A stretch of DNA of 19,987 bases from an uncultured Nitrososphaera sp. (GTDB lineage Archaea; Thermoproteota; Nitrososphaeria; Nitrososphaerales; Nitrososphaeraceae): contig CAMLKF010000030.1 of assembly GCA_946480575.1 (NCBI GenBank), forward strand, positions 1-19,987, given 5' to 3'. The position numbers were made by a program, and so were the translations under genes. This document shows positions 1-7,719 of this stretch, piece by piece; the stretch's first letter is position 1; the number at the start of each line of letters is the position of its first letter. The notes under the pieces are model-generated. The model ran no database searches. It was not told the origin of the DNA and was given only the letters and a program-made list of their open reading frames with translations.

Positions 1-63
1 TTCCGCTCAAGATCGCCTGCAACCAATCTGTACGAAAAGGGGGTGTCAAAAGAGCATGTATAG
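1..63 (+). CDS. 3' end of an unidentified gene
   Basis: Frame 1 is open from the first base to a TAG at 61-63 and reads as 20 residues ending in KGVSKEHV. The composition is ordinary for a protein tail, with charged and small residues and no rare codons. The gene's start lies outside the window, so no function can be given. A 20-codon open frame can occur by chance, hence the moderate confidence. Confidence 0.4.
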   Translation, partial: FRSRSPATNLYEKGVSKEHV

Positions 64-382
64 CTCGCAGCTTGACTCTTTTAGAGAGGCAATCTCTAAT
101 GCATTTGTCAAAGCCTTTTTCCTCCTGATAACAAAATTAATTGCAATCTGGCACGAAGTTTATCTATGCATAATGTTATACTGTAAATGTTTTTCGATGC
201 AAAAGGCACGATTGTCGATGCAGATAGCCTTATTCCAAATTTTTAGCATAAAAGGGTGTGGCATATACAAGATATAATGTAGAATTTATACTGTTTTTGC
301 TGTCATTTTAGAAAATCCATATCAAGAAACTATAATAGCCAGCCGACGAAATCTATCCTGTTACGTAAACAAGTGAAGTTTT
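64..382. other. AT-rich intergenic region before phaE
   Basis: This stretch is distinctly more AT-rich than the genes around it. A 73-codon open frame (56-277) exists, but its residue mix of many Ile, Phe and Cys looks like translated AT-rich noncoding DNA. Apart from the promoter near 331 I see no repeat, RNA gene or convincing coding sequence. Confidence 0.5.
329..338 (+). promoter_or_regulatory. TATA element of phaEC
   Basis: ACTATAATAG is centred about 50 nt before the phaE ATG, so the transcript would carry a leader of roughly 20-25 nt. That leader contains GTGA at 373-376, six bases before the ATG, a plausible Shine-Dalgarno match. Most other genes here have the TATA about 26 nt from the start codon and look leaderless, so this would be one of the leadered messages. 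Confidence 0.45.
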
Positions 383-970
383 ATGGCAGAAAGCGATAGT
401 AACAATAAGGATTTACAGCTGGGATTTTCCTCAGAGCAGGAGGTAAACAAGATGTACAACTTTTGGGCCGAGGTATTGAAGATGCCCACCATAGGCCCGA
501 TGTACGCGTTCTCAAAAGACCTAGACGCGTACGCCAACGATTTCATGAACCTAGGCAAGATAATGTGTGAACTGAAGATCCACAACGACAACTACTGGGC
601 GCTTGTCAACGCTGCCTACGCAAGGGCGACAAAGGACACTGCCGAGCGTGCGCCTAAGCAGTTTCTCACAAAGGACGACTTTGAAAATTATAGGCGGGCC
701 GCTATAGAGGCGTTTGAGGACGTGTTCACCGACCTTTTCTCGTCGTCAGAATTTTCCGCCGCCTACGGCAATCTATTCAGCGCGCAGCTGGACTTTTCCC
801 GGGCTCTTCAGGGCATCGCGGAGAAGAACCTCAAGGTGCTGAATATGCCGACGAGAGGCGAAGTCGACGAAATGTTGAAGGACATTCACGAGCTCAAGAA
901 GAATGTCCGCGAACTGAAAAAGAGCATCGAGATGATCAAGAATGACCGGTCAAGAAGCGCTACCACCTGA
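383..970 (+). CDS. phaE: PHA synthase subunit PhaE
   Basis: This 195-residue protein is the accessory subunit of a class III polyhydroxyalkanoate synthase, which polymerises hydroxyacyl-CoA into storage granules together with PhaC. The C-terminus carries the most recognisable PhaE signature, a MPTRGEVDEM segment (residues about 156-165), followed by a Lys/Glu/Leu-rich coiled coil (about 167-190). The N-terminal part is helical and rich in Tyr, Phe and Trp. It is short compared with many bacterial PhaE proteins (around 350 residues), as expected for archaeal forms. The stop lies 29 nt inside the start of phaC, so the two are translationally coupled and likely made in a fixed ratio. PHA synthase genes are known from Nitrososphaera. 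The alternative, an unrelated coiled-coil protein, is unlikely given the neighbour. Confidence 0.85.
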   Translation: MAESDSNNKDLQLGFSSEQEVNKMYNFWAEVLKMPTIGPMYAFSKDLDAYANDFMNLGKIMCELKIHNDNYWALVNAAYARATKDTAERAPKQFLTKDDFENYRRAAIEAFEDVFTDLFSSSEFSAAYGNLFSAQLDFSRALQGIAEKNLKVLNMPTRGEVDEMLKDIHELKKNVRELKKSIEMIKNDRSRSATT

Positions 971-2087
971 TCAGCAAAAGCAGCAGCAGCAGCAGCAGGA
1001 ACAGCTGCATCAGCCTAAGGCTCAGCAGAAAGAGCAGCAGCAGCCAAGCGTCGCGGAGGAGGTGCAGGAGATGTGCCGCAAGCTCGAAAAGGCAAGATCA
1101 GTCCTGCACACTGCCGGTGACATCGAAGTGGGCCAGACCCCGTGCGAGATATTGCACGAGACAAGGGCGTACAGGCTGCTCCACTACCAGCAGATGGTGA
1201 GCAAGACTGACAAGACGCCCATACTCGTCGTCTACGCGCTGATAAACAAGTCTTATGTCCTTGACCTGCAGTCAGACAAGAGCTGGGTCCGCAGCCTGTT
1301 GAGCCAGGGCTTTGACGTCTACCTATTAGACTGGAAGACGCCCACGACAGCAGACAAGTACGTCTCATTTGACGACTATGTCAACGAATACCTAAACGAC
1401 TGCGTCGACATTGTGCTGAAAAAGACCAAGACTGACAAGCTCACCCTCCACGGCTATTGCATGGGCGCTTCAATGTCTGTCATGTACACCACACTGCACC
1501 AAGAAAAGGTGCGCAACCTTGCAGTGATTGCGCCGGTGATAGACACCGAAAAGGACACTACGGTCATCGGGAATCTGGCAAAGAACATGGATGTCAACAA
1601 GATGCTGTATGTCATCGGGAATCTGCCGGTAGAACAGCTGTACTCGTGTTATTCCGTCCTCAAGCCGTTCAAGCAGGGCGTCAACAAGTACTTCAATTTA
1701 GTTCAAAATATCGATAACGACCAGTTCGTCGGCAATTTCCTGCGTATCGAGAAGTGGCTCTACGACACCCCACCGATAGCGGGCGAGACGTTTAGGCAGT
1801 GGATCTCAGACATTTATCAGAAGAACCTGCTCGTGAAAAACGAGTTCAAGCTTGGAGACGAGCTTATTGACCTTACAAAAATCAAGGTGCCGCTGCTCAA
1901 CATCGTGGCTGATGAAGATCATCTCGTGTCGCACCAGTGCAGCGCTCCGCTCAACGACATGGTGTCAAGCACTGACAAGCGCCTCATGCGCTTCCACACA
2001 GGCCATGTGGGGCTCATCGCCAGCCTCTACTCGCAGAACAACGTGCTGCCAAAGGTAGGGCAGTGGCTCAAGGCAAGATCACAGTAA
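942..2087 (+). CDS. phaC: class III PHA synthase catalytic subunit PhaC
   Basis: This alpha/beta-hydrolase-fold enzyme transfers 3-hydroxyacyl groups from CoA onto a growing polyester chain. The lipase-like box HGYCMGAS holds the nucleophile Cys173. Asp326 in ADEDHLVSH and His355 in TGHVG complete the triad. The Cys-Asp and Cys-His spacings (153 and 182) match those I recall for the Allochromatium enzyme. The DWKTP motif near residue 131 is also typical. Residues 12-35 are an unusual glutamine-rich stretch encoded by CAG repeats, absent from normal class III enzymes and probably disordered. The ATG at 942 lies inside phaE. The catalytic domain begins near residue 38, so a later start would also give a functional enzyme, but no better one is visible. 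Confidence 0.93.
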   Translation: MTGQEALPPDQQKQQQQQQEQLHQPKAQQKEQQQPSVAEEVQEMCRKLEKARSVLHTAGDIEVGQTPCEILHETRAYRLLHYQQMVSKTDKTPILVVYALINKSYVLDLQSDKSWVRSLLSQGFDVYLLDWKTPTTADKYVSFDDYVNEYLNDCVDIVLKKTKTDKLTLHGYCMGASMSVMYTTLHQEKVRNLAVIAPVIDTEKDTTVIGNLAKNMDVNKMLYVIGNLPVEQLYSCYSVLKPFKQGVNKYFNLVQNIDNDQFVGNFLRIEKWLYDTPPIAGETFRQWISDIYQKNLLVKNEFKLGDELIDLTKIKVPLLNIVADEDHLVSHQCSAPLNDMVSSTDKRLMRFHTGHVGLIASLYSQNNVLPKVGQWLKARSQ

Positions 2088-2096
2088 GTTATTTTC

Positions 2097-2114
2097 GTCG
2101 TCTTCATAGACGAC
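2097..2114 (+). terminator. hairpin downstream of phaC
   Basis: A perfect 6-bp inverted repeat, GTCGTC-TTCATA-GACGAC, begins 10 nt after the phaC stop and is followed by an alternating TA run (about 2119-2133). Archaeal termination mostly relies on T-rich tracts, so this may instead be an RNA-stabilising 3' hairpin. Position and symmetry support a role at the transcript end. Confidence 0.4.
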
Positions 2115-2198
2115 AGATGTATATATATATATATAATCATGGCCAAGCACCAGGAATCTGGAGCCAGTTACCTTCTCTTCCCAATGCCTATGAGATTC

Positions 2199-2208
2199 TA
2201 TATATATT
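2199..2208 (+). promoter_or_regulatory. TATA element of the C2H2 mini-gene
   Basis: TATATATAT sits about 26 nt before the ATG at 2230, the spacing expected for an archaeal leaderless transcript starting at or next to the start codon. This is the main support that the tiny downstream frame is a gene. Confidence 0.5.
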
Positions 2209-2229
2209 TCCTCAGTGCCATAGTGATAT

Positions 2230-2373
2230 ATGAGCAAATTGTGGCTTGGCTGTCCGGAGTGTGATTTAGCCTTCTCCAGCGAACGAGAATACAAACACCA
2301 TTTTGGAATAGAACATCCAAAACGAAAATTCAGGCACGCAGAGCAGATAAGGCCAGAAAGCGAACAGTACTAA
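2230..2373 (+). CDS. 47-residue C2H2 zinc-finger protein
   Basis: This small frame is easily missed by gene callers. Residues 8-29 form a single C2H2 finger: CPEC, then 12 residues including a Phe at the usual core position, then His and a second His about five residues later (HHFGIEH). The N-terminus (MSKLWLG) precedes the finger directly, and the tail is basic, then acidic. A well-placed TATA element at 2199-2208 predicts a leaderless message. Single-finger mini-proteins in archaea are thought to act as nucleic-acid or protein binders, but the target here is unknown. A decayed relative with a similar start (MSDLWFG) lies at 2570, and another C2H2 frame lies at 17222-17410, so it belongs to a small local family. 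Confidence 0.65.
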   Translation: MSKLWLGCPECDLAFSSEREYKHHFGIEHPKRKFRHAEQIRPESEQY

Positions 2374-2432
2374 ACAATACCGATATATACAGACAAGCGG
2401 CCAACAACGCGGCGGTAAGGTCATCGCTAGAG

Positions 2433-2476
2433 TTGCTGCTGGTAGCGGCTGCTGCTGCTGTTGTTGTTGTTGTTTT
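2433..2476. repeat. GCT/GTT triplet repeat
   Basis: A run of GCTGCTGCTG followed by GTTGTTGTTG and then a T-rich tract lies in noncoding DNA. It resembles the CAG/CTG runs inside phaC and the phosphodiesterase gene, suggesting replication slippage is common in this genome. Confidence 0.7.
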
Positions 2477-2569
2477 TTAATTTTTTACAGAACCCAAAGT
2501 AGAACAGGTAGAAAAAAGATAGCCAAGATTTAATTTACAATTCTGTGACACCATAAATAATACAGGTAT

Positions 2570-2617
2570 ATGAGCGATCTGTGGTTTGGCTATCCCTGCT
2601 ACGCATGCGGGGGTTAA
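2570..2617 (+). pseudogene. decayed copy of the C2H2 mini-gene
   Basis: The frame reads MSDLWFGYPCYACGG and stops. It parallels the first residues of the intact mini-protein at 2230 (MSKLWLGCPEC), and the DNA context TATATGAGC is the same. The finger's His pair is missing and I could not find it in another frame downstream, so the copy seems truncated. The match covers only about 13 residues. Confidence 0.4.
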
Positions 2618-2698
2618 CGACGAATCAAAATAATATGCAGGCCAACCGTCATATGTCATTCTAGCAATAATTTTTCGCAATACTGTAGAAGAAGAGTC

Positions 2699-3556
2699 CT
2701 AGACAGAAACCGCTGTGCTGCGGCACATAGTTGCCTCTTCTAATCCCTTGAGAAATTCAAGGCCGCCTTTTGTGTAATCTTCATAATTTCTGTCAGTCAA
2801 GCTGGGCTCAAAGCTGACATAGCCGTCATAGCCGATCTTTTGGAGGCTCTTTACAATTGAATGAAAGTCAATGTGCGCAAACCCCGGCATCTTTCGGTTG
2901 TTATCGGCAAAATGGGTATGTGCAAGGAAATTGTGGCAGGAGAGTATCGCGCCTTCAAAAGAGTCCTCTTCGATGTTCATGTGAAATGTGTCTAGCAAAA
3001 TCCCAAGGTCGTCTATTTTGTGTGCGATGGCAAGGGCATCTTGCGCTGTAGCGCAGTACGGCGTGCTGTACCGATTTAGAGGCTCTAGTACGAGCTCAAC
3101 GCCATTGTCTGTCGCTTCCCTGCAAAGCCTTCTCAACAGTGGCAGCGCTTTTCTTGTCATGCGATCTTTATCTTCAAGCTTGATTGTTCCATGGTTCCTG
3201 TCAAACTCTTGCAGGTCGTCTGAAAAGAGGCAGATATTCATTACGTTGCCGCCAAGCTGGTTGCACATCCTGATGCAATCTCGAACATACTTTTCAGACG
3301 CCGCTGCCAGGCTCGCGTCTGTGCTCAGGAGCTTGCGCTTCCACCCATGCTTGCTTACTTGCCCCCACATGCCTGTTATGCCGCAGACTGCAAGCCGGTT
3401 TGTACTCAGCGCGTCCTTTACTTTTTTGATATCTACCTCCTCCGGCTCGCCATACATCTCGACGGCACTGTAGCCCTGATCCGACAGCCTTGCCAGTGTG
3501 TCCTCAAGTGGCTCCACCTTCCTAAATGACACAAGAGTGATCGAATACTTGAACAT
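2699..3556 (-). CDS. D-tagatose/D-psicose 3-epimerase-like TIM-barrel protein
   Basis: This member of the xylose-isomerase-like AP-endonuclease-2 family has about 285 residues from the ATG at 3556. A TTG at 3562 would add two residues. The metal site is complete and of the ketohexose-3-epimerase type: Glu in LVLEPLNRYST, Asp and His in LLDTFHMNIEE, His in HTHFADNNR and Glu in VSFEPSL. The LLDTFHMNIEE string is characteristic of D-tagatose/D-psicose 3-epimerases, so epimerisation of a ketose or ketose-like polyol is the best guess. The true substrate is unknown. It is the last gene of the ebo-like operon, starting 9 nt after the phosphodiesterase stop. Canonical ebo clusters have one protein of this superfamily; this operon has two. 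Confidence 0.85.
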   Translation of the reverse strand: MFKYSITLVSFRKVEPLEDTLARLSDQGYSAVEMYGEPEEVDIKKVKDALSTNRLAVCGITGMWGQVSKHGWKRKLLSTDASLAAASEKYVRDCIRMCNQLGGNVMNICLFSDDLQEFDRNHGTIKLEDKDRMTRKALPLLRRLCREATDNGVELVLEPLNRYSTPYCATAQDALAIAHKIDDLGILLDTFHMNIEEDSFEGAILSCHNFLAHTHFADNNRKMPGFAHIDFHSIVKSLQKIGYDGYVSFEPSLTDRNYEDYTKGGLEFLKGLEEATMCRSTAVSV

Positions 3557-3565
3557 GCCCAACTG

Positions 3566-4939
3566 TCACACACCAGCTCCACTACTTGCAAAGCACTTTA
3601 TGACATCAACGCATTTTGCGACGCCTCCGGGTTTTGCAATGCCATGCTTTTTGCTTGAAGCGTAAAATGCATAACCTTCTCCTGTTTCAATGTCCGGCGG
3701 CCTTCCATGCGAGCCTCTCACCAAGGATGCGTCAAGAGGTATCGACCTTGTCTTTGGGTCAAAAAACAGCTCTACAGGGTCATAGCCAGGCTTTCTGTGT
3801 ATGTCCACCTTGCGGGCAAAGCTGGGCGCCATGCTTTCGTCATGCCACCAGTAGTAGCTGAACCATTTGTCTCTGTCGGCTATGGCGACGAGCTCGCCGC
3901 TGCGCTCATGATCTATCCCAAGCCTTTTCTTTCCCTCGGCATCAAGCACTTTGTCTACTCCAGCTGTTGCTTCGAGCACTTTTCTCGCTTCCCTTTCAAA
4001 GCCGCTCTTGGCAAAAACATGCGCCACCTGGTGGTCAACCATTGCAAACGCCTTGCTAAACTCGTAATCCAGGTACTCTTTGCCATGTATTGTCCGAACC
4101 TCTAGGAGGCCGGCGTCTCTAAGCACAAGGTTCAGCGGTATGGCGACGCTCACGTCATTGAACCCATATTCAGACATGATGACAAACTGCGTTTCGTCCA
4201 TGATTCCAAGCTCTGACGTTTTCTCGACAAGCCTCCCTACTATCTCGTCAGCCTTTTTCAAATCGTCTCTGGCCTGAGCGCTTGCCTTGCCAGCTCTCTG
4301 GAGAGAATAATCAGTATGAGGGATATATGCAAAAAGGTAGTTTGGCCGCTGCTTTTCGAGCGTATATTCGGCGGCGTTTGCTATCCACTCGCTTGACTTC
4401 GGCGACGCAAGCGGCCCCCAATAGCTTGCAAGGTCAAACTCGCCGAATTTTTCTTTCAGCTCTTCATAGTATCCTACTGGCTTGGAGTAGCACCACATCA
4501 CCATTCGTTCGTCAAGGTGTATTGGTCGTGGAGTGACAACGATGTCAGAGTTGGCGTACATCGTGTTTTGCCAAAAGAGTACAGCTGACTTGCTGCTGCT
4601 GCCGCCATTCTGCTGCTGCTGCTGCTGCCTAGTGTTGTTGTTGTTTTTGTCCCATATTCTTTCTGTCCTGACAAGCGAGCTTGGCTGCTCCCAGAAAGAT
4701 ACCGTATATGTGCTCCTGTCGTAAAGCCCGTTTGCCACTATCCCATGCTCGCTTGGGTACTTGCCAGACAGTATGCTGGCCTGGACCGTGCAGGTGACAG
4801 CAGGGAATACCGGCTCGAGCCTTGCCGACTCGCCCGTTTCGGCAATTTTTTCGATGTTTGGAAGAAGGCCGGAACCTAGATGCTCATGTTCGAGGCCGAC
4901 GACATCAAGCACAATCGAGTATTTCGGGGCTGCTACCAT
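3566..4939 (-). CDS. eboF: type I phosphodiesterase/nucleotide pyrophosphatase family protein, EboF-like
   Basis: The 457-residue protein belongs to the alkaline-phosphatase superfamily (NPP branch). The nucleophile region is clear: FPAVTCT with Thr49, then SGKYPSEHGI. Two-metal ligands are seen at the N-terminus (VLDVVG), in HTDYS, SEYGF and DHQVAH, and in GSHGRPP near residue 430. It should hydrolyse a phosphomonoester or phosphodiester. Residues about 99-117 form a poly-Asn/poly-Gln/Ser insert coded by CTG/TTG repeats on the plus strand, a surface-loop expansion. No signal peptide is seen, so it is probably cytosolic. It sits between the UbiA prenyltransferase and the epimerase, as EboF lies in the ebo cluster. 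A generic phosphonoacetate-hydrolase-like role is the alternative. Confidence 0.85.
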   Translation of the reverse strand: MVAAPKYSIVLDVVGLEHEHLGSGLLPNIEKIAETGESARLEPVFPAVTCTVQASILSGKYPSEHGIVANGLYDRSTYTVSFWEQPSSLVRTERIWDKNNNNTRQQQQQQNGGSSSKSAVLFWQNTMYANSDIVVTPRPIHLDERMVMWCYSKPVGYYEELKEKFGEFDLASYWGPLASPKSSEWIANAAEYTLEKQRPNYLFAYIPHTDYSLQRAGKASAQARDDLKKADEIVGRLVEKTSELGIMDETQFVIMSEYGFNDVSVAIPLNLVLRDAGLLEVRTIHGKEYLDYEFSKAFAMVDHQVAHVFAKSGFEREARKVLEATAGVDKVLDAEGKKRLGIDHERSGELVAIADRDKWFSYYWWHDESMAPSFARKVDIHRKPGYDPVELFFDPKTRSIPLDASLVRGSHGRPPDIETGEGYAFYASSKKHGIAKPGGVAKCVDVIKCFASSGAGV

Positions 4940-5007
4940 TCTTTGCTCCTATCTCTCTCTGTTCTGCCCGTTCATATTGCTTAAATGAGTTATAGAATCT
5001 AACATCA

Positions 5008-5949
5008 TCAGGTCACATACAGCTTTTTTGCCAGCAGTATTGCAGGCGCAATGAGAACCAGAGTTGCCATCCCATACGGAAAGCCAGCCATCCCGCTGAC
5101 AAATACAGAATCCAGTATTATTATCGAGATAACCATGTTTTTGATGGCCTGCTGTACAGGGTTTGAGTCTGGCGATGATTCAGTTATTATTAGTCGTTTA
5201 TAGGTAGCAACAATGACGGCGGCAAATATCATCAGGTTGATCAGAAATACCCACTGCAGCTGCAGCAGGAAAATCCCTGCCAAGGCTATCGATGCAATCA
5301 TTGCAAAGATGATTGAAAATGCTGCAGAAGTGTTTGGTTTTTCATTGCCAACCTCTTTTTTACTTAATATCATTATTGCAATGATGTATACAAAGAGCGA
5401 CGTAGCAGCAAATATTGCTGCTGCCCATATCCCAGGTACAGGCACTGCCCTTCCGCCGGATGCAACTGCGGCAGATAGCGCAGGGCTTGCTCCCAGAATT
5501 ACGTTAAGAAACCTCGTGGAGCCCATCGCAAATGGGCCGGCAGGACTTCGCTTGAGCCGATAATCGTATGCAATTATGGCCGCGGTGAGCGCTGCAGATA
5601 CAGCCAAGCTTGCAGGGCTTACAGCCAGCGCAATGGCGTTGGCAGCAGCCAACGCTATGAGAGCTATGGACATGGCGCGCTCTTTTGAGATGCTGCCAGA
5701 GGCAAGCGGGCGGGATGGGCGCTCTCGCCTATCTACCTCCACGTCAAAGTAGTCATTCAGCACGATGCCGGCAATGTAAAGCAGCCCTGAAGAGACCATC
5801 AGGGCGGCAAGATGAAAGCCGTTTGCTTCAGCAGGCGGAGTTGTTGCGAGATATCCTACCAGTATGTTGGAAGGCGTCGTGAATACGTTCGGGAGCCTTA
5901 CCAGCAGCAGGTACTGTCTCAGCTTGCCGATTCTTCCATGATTCTGCAA
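5008..5949 (-). CDS. eboC: UbiA-family prenyltransferase, EboC-like
   Basis: The integral membrane enzyme has 313 residues and about eight or nine hydrophobic helices. The first Asp-rich motif is NDYFDVEVD (residues 65-73), followed by RRERPSRPL, which binds the prenyl diphosphate through Mg2+. The second motif is AYDYRLKR near residue 135-145. The family transfers a prenyl chain to an acceptor at the membrane; acceptors range from aromatic acids to glycerol phosphate. Here the neighbours suggest a sugar- or cyclitol-like acceptor, which is inference. Archaea carry other UbiA enzymes for lipid synthesis (DGGGP synthase); the operon context argues against this being that one. Its start overlaps the end of eboE by 31 nt, indicating translational coupling. 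Confidence 0.88.
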   Translation of the reverse strand: MQNHGRIGKLRQYLLLVRLPNVFTTPSNILVGYLATTPPAEANGFHLAALMVSSGLLYIAGIVLNDYFDVEVDRRERPSRPLASGSISKERAMSIALIALAAANAIALAVSPASLAVSAALTAAIIAYDYRLKRSPAGPFAMGSTRFLNVILGASPALSAAVASGGRAVPVPGIWAAAIFAATSLFVYIIAIMILSKKEVGNEKPNTSAAFSIIFAMIASIALAGIFLLQLQWVFLINLMIFAAVIVATYKRLIITESSPDSNPVQQAIKNMVISIIILDSVFVSGMAGFPYGMATLVLIAPAILLAKKLYVT

Positions 5950-6779
5950 AGGTAGTGGTACGCCTCTTTAGCTGCCGGCACTGGGCAGTCCTGGTACGGG
6001 TAAAGCTCGACTGTGACAAATCCGTCGTAGCCGATGTCGTCCATTGCGGCAAAAACAGGGCGGAAGTCAATTTCGCCCCTGCCAGGTATCAGGTGGTTGT
6101 GCACCCTGTTTTCTATGTCAGCCAGATGGAAATGCTCGATGTAGTCTGCGAGCTCGTAGACCAGCTTTGCAGGATCCTCGTTTACGCAGTAAAAGTGGCC
6201 GATGTCAAAGTTCAGCCCGATATAGTCAGAGTTGACATTCTTGATGAGCCGCTTGAACTGGCTTGAATTTTCGATAAGCAGCCCCGGCTCTGGCTCGACT
6301 AGCACCATGACGCCCTCTCTTTCTGCAACCTCTGCGGCTTTTTTCAAGCCGTCCAAGAATACCTTTTCAAGCTGCCTTGTATTGGCAGAAGACGACGAGG
6401 ACGCTGGCATAGGCCCTCCGGGCTCTGTTGAAAGATTCCTCGCCCCGATTTTTCTTGCAAGCCTGATGCAGTCAATAGTATGCTGTATACGCGTCTGCCT
6501 TGATTGTTTGTCATTTTCTATCCATGAAGGATGGTAAACGTCGCCGACAGCATAAAGCGTGAACGCGTTGAGGTTGGAGATCTGCACCCCGCACGACGAA
6601 ATGGCATCTTTGAGCGACTGAACCTTTCCGTCTTCTACAAAATCAGCAGCAGGGTATGCGTGCGGCGTGTCGCAGAGGATCTCTACCCCGCGATAGCCTA
6701 TCTTTGCTATTTCTTTTATAGAGTCCTGCAGCGAATACCTCTTGAAGGCATTGGTGCTAAACGCGATTTTTATAGCCAT
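5919..6779 (-). CDS. eboE: sugar phosphate isomerase/epimerase-like TIM-barrel protein, EboE-like
   Basis: This xylose-isomerase-like TIM barrel has about 286 residues from the ATG at 6779 (MAIKIAFSTNAF). A start at 6806 would add nine residues and overlap eboB, so the internal ATG 14 nt after the eboB stop is preferred. Likely metal ligands are Glu in VLVEPEPG, Asp and His in FDIGHF, His in HFHLADIE and Glu in VTVELYPY. The C-terminal HNHLIPGRGEIDF segment is typical of EboE and related bacterial proteins. Substrate unknown. It differs strongly from the paralogue at 2699-3556, so the two are not a recent duplication. A Ser-rich insert (ASSSSSA) near residue 135 is another small low-complexity expansion. 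Confidence 0.85.
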   Translation of the reverse strand: MAIKIAFSTNAFKRYSLQDSIKEIAKIGYRGVEILCDTPHAYPAADFVEDGKVQSLKDAISSCGVQISNLNAFTLYAVGDVYHPSWIENDKQSRQTRIQHTIDCIRLARKIGARNLSTEPGGPMPASSSSSANTRQLEKVFLDGLKKAAEVAEREGVMVLVEPEPGLLIENSSQFKRLIKNVNSDYIGLNFDIGHFYCVNEDPAKLVYELADYIEHFHLADIENRVHNHLIPGRGEIDFRPVFAAMDDIGYDGFVTVELYPYQDCPVPAAKEAYHYLCRIMEESAS

Positions 6780-6793
6780 GCTGCTTCTTGTCG

Positions 6794-7609
6794 TCAAGGC
6801 TTCCATGTGAAGTGGGGCGACTGCTTGAAGTATTCGTAAGCGTTATAGAATGTCACGCGCTCGATTTCGTTGGTGCTAAAGCCAGCCCTTCTCATCTCCC
6901 TTGCAGTGAGCGCAACGCTCAGCGGATCCGATACCCCCCAGTCTGCTGCGCTGTGTATCATTATCTTCTCAGTGCCGTATTTCCTGATGATGTTGATTGC
7001 GCGCTCGGGCGACAGTTTGGTGATGGGGTACACAGAAAGGCCGGCCCACATCCCCAGCTCGAGTGTTTTTTCTATTGTCTCTTCGACGTTATGGTCAACC
7101 AGTATCTTGTGTCTTTTGTACCGCCTCCTGCCGGTTTCGCTGTTTACGATGCGCTCTATCCCTTTCATGCCTTCCGGCTTGTTGTTGTGAGGCAGGTGCA
7201 CTGTCATCAGCATGTCCTTATCTGCCGCAATATCCATCTGTTTTACAAACACCTCTTCTTCTAGATCGTTTATCAGGTTATAGCCGAGCTCGCCTACCGC
7301 CACCACCCTTTCTCTGTCAAGGTATTTCTTCATGGCCTCGACTGCGTCAAGGGCAAGTGGCCGCTCCATAGCTTCCTTTGGGTTGACAGAGATGCAGACA
7401 AAGTGCTCTATCCCAAAATCCTTGGCCCTCTTGGTCTCAAAAGTTATCATGTGCTCCCAATAGTCCTCAAATGTGCCCACCGACGTCCTCGGGCTGCCAA
7501 GCCAGAACGACGGCTGGATTATTACCTCTATCCCGGCCTTGGACATGGCGTCATAGTCATCCGTGGTACGGGAATACATGTGTATATGAGGCTCAAACAA
7601 CCTAGTCAT
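6794..7609 (-). CDS. eboB: TatD-like metal-dependent hydrolase, EboB-like
   Basis: This amidohydrolase-superfamily protein has 271 residues from the ATG at 7609. A longer frame to 7672 exists, but the conserved domain begins exactly at MTRLFEPHIHMYSRT, and a TATA element lies 28 nt before that ATG. Ligands are His8 and His10 in the HxH motif, Glu in VGELGYN, His in VHLPHN and DHN, and Asp in SAADWG. The PHIHMYSRTTDDY start is the EboB type rather than that of classical TatD DNase; a separate classical TatD gene lies at 15617-16372. It is the first gene of the operon and divergent from the dehydrogenase at 7720. The reaction is not known for this branch. Confidence 0.87.
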   Translation of the reverse strand: MTRLFEPHIHMYSRTTDDYDAMSKAGIEVIIQPSFWLGSPRTSVGTFEDYWEHMITFETKRAKDFGIEHFVCISVNPKEAMERPLALDAVEAMKKYLDRERVVAVGELGYNLINDLEEEVFVKQMDIAADKDMLMTVHLPHNNKPEGMKGIERIVNSETGRRRYKRHKILVDHNVEETIEKTLELGMWAGLSVYPITKLSPERAINIIRKYGTEKIMIHSAADWGVSDPLSVALTAREMRRAGFSTNEIERVTFYNAYEYFKQSPHFTWKP

Positions 7610-7631
7610 TATGGTGTTATACTGCTGCAAA

Positions 7632-7642
7632 CCCTTTTTAGA
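7632..7642 (-). promoter_or_regulatory. TATA element of the ebo-like operon
   Basis: On the minus strand the sequence is TCTAAAAAGGG, centred 28 nt before the ATG at 7609. This fits a leaderless message and supports the shorter eboB start. The 110-bp gap (7610-7719) must also hold the promoter of the divergent dehydrogenase, for which I see no clear TATA. Confidence 0.5.
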
Positions 7643-7719
7643 TTTGCGGACAAACTTACAGTAGTAGTACATCCAAATTGGGTATCAACCAGCGCCATGG
7701 CGATCTGCCGGTAAAGAAC

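Noticed and set aside
56..277. 73-codon open frame near the left edge
   Set aside because: The region is AT-rich, and the Ile/Phe/Cys/Lys-heavy translation looks like noncoding DNA. No promoter or motif.
1015..1368. 117-codon minus-strand frame inside phaC
   Set aside because: It is a shadow of the phaC coding sequence, which has a complete catalytic triad.
2477..2680. 67-codon minus-strand frame between the mini-gene and the epimerase
   Set aside because: It runs antisense to the decayed C2H2 copy and has no motif or clear promoter.
6780..6806. Longer start for eboE at 6806
   Set aside because: It adds nine residues with no conserved feature and overlaps eboB; the ATG at 6779 begins exactly at the barrel.
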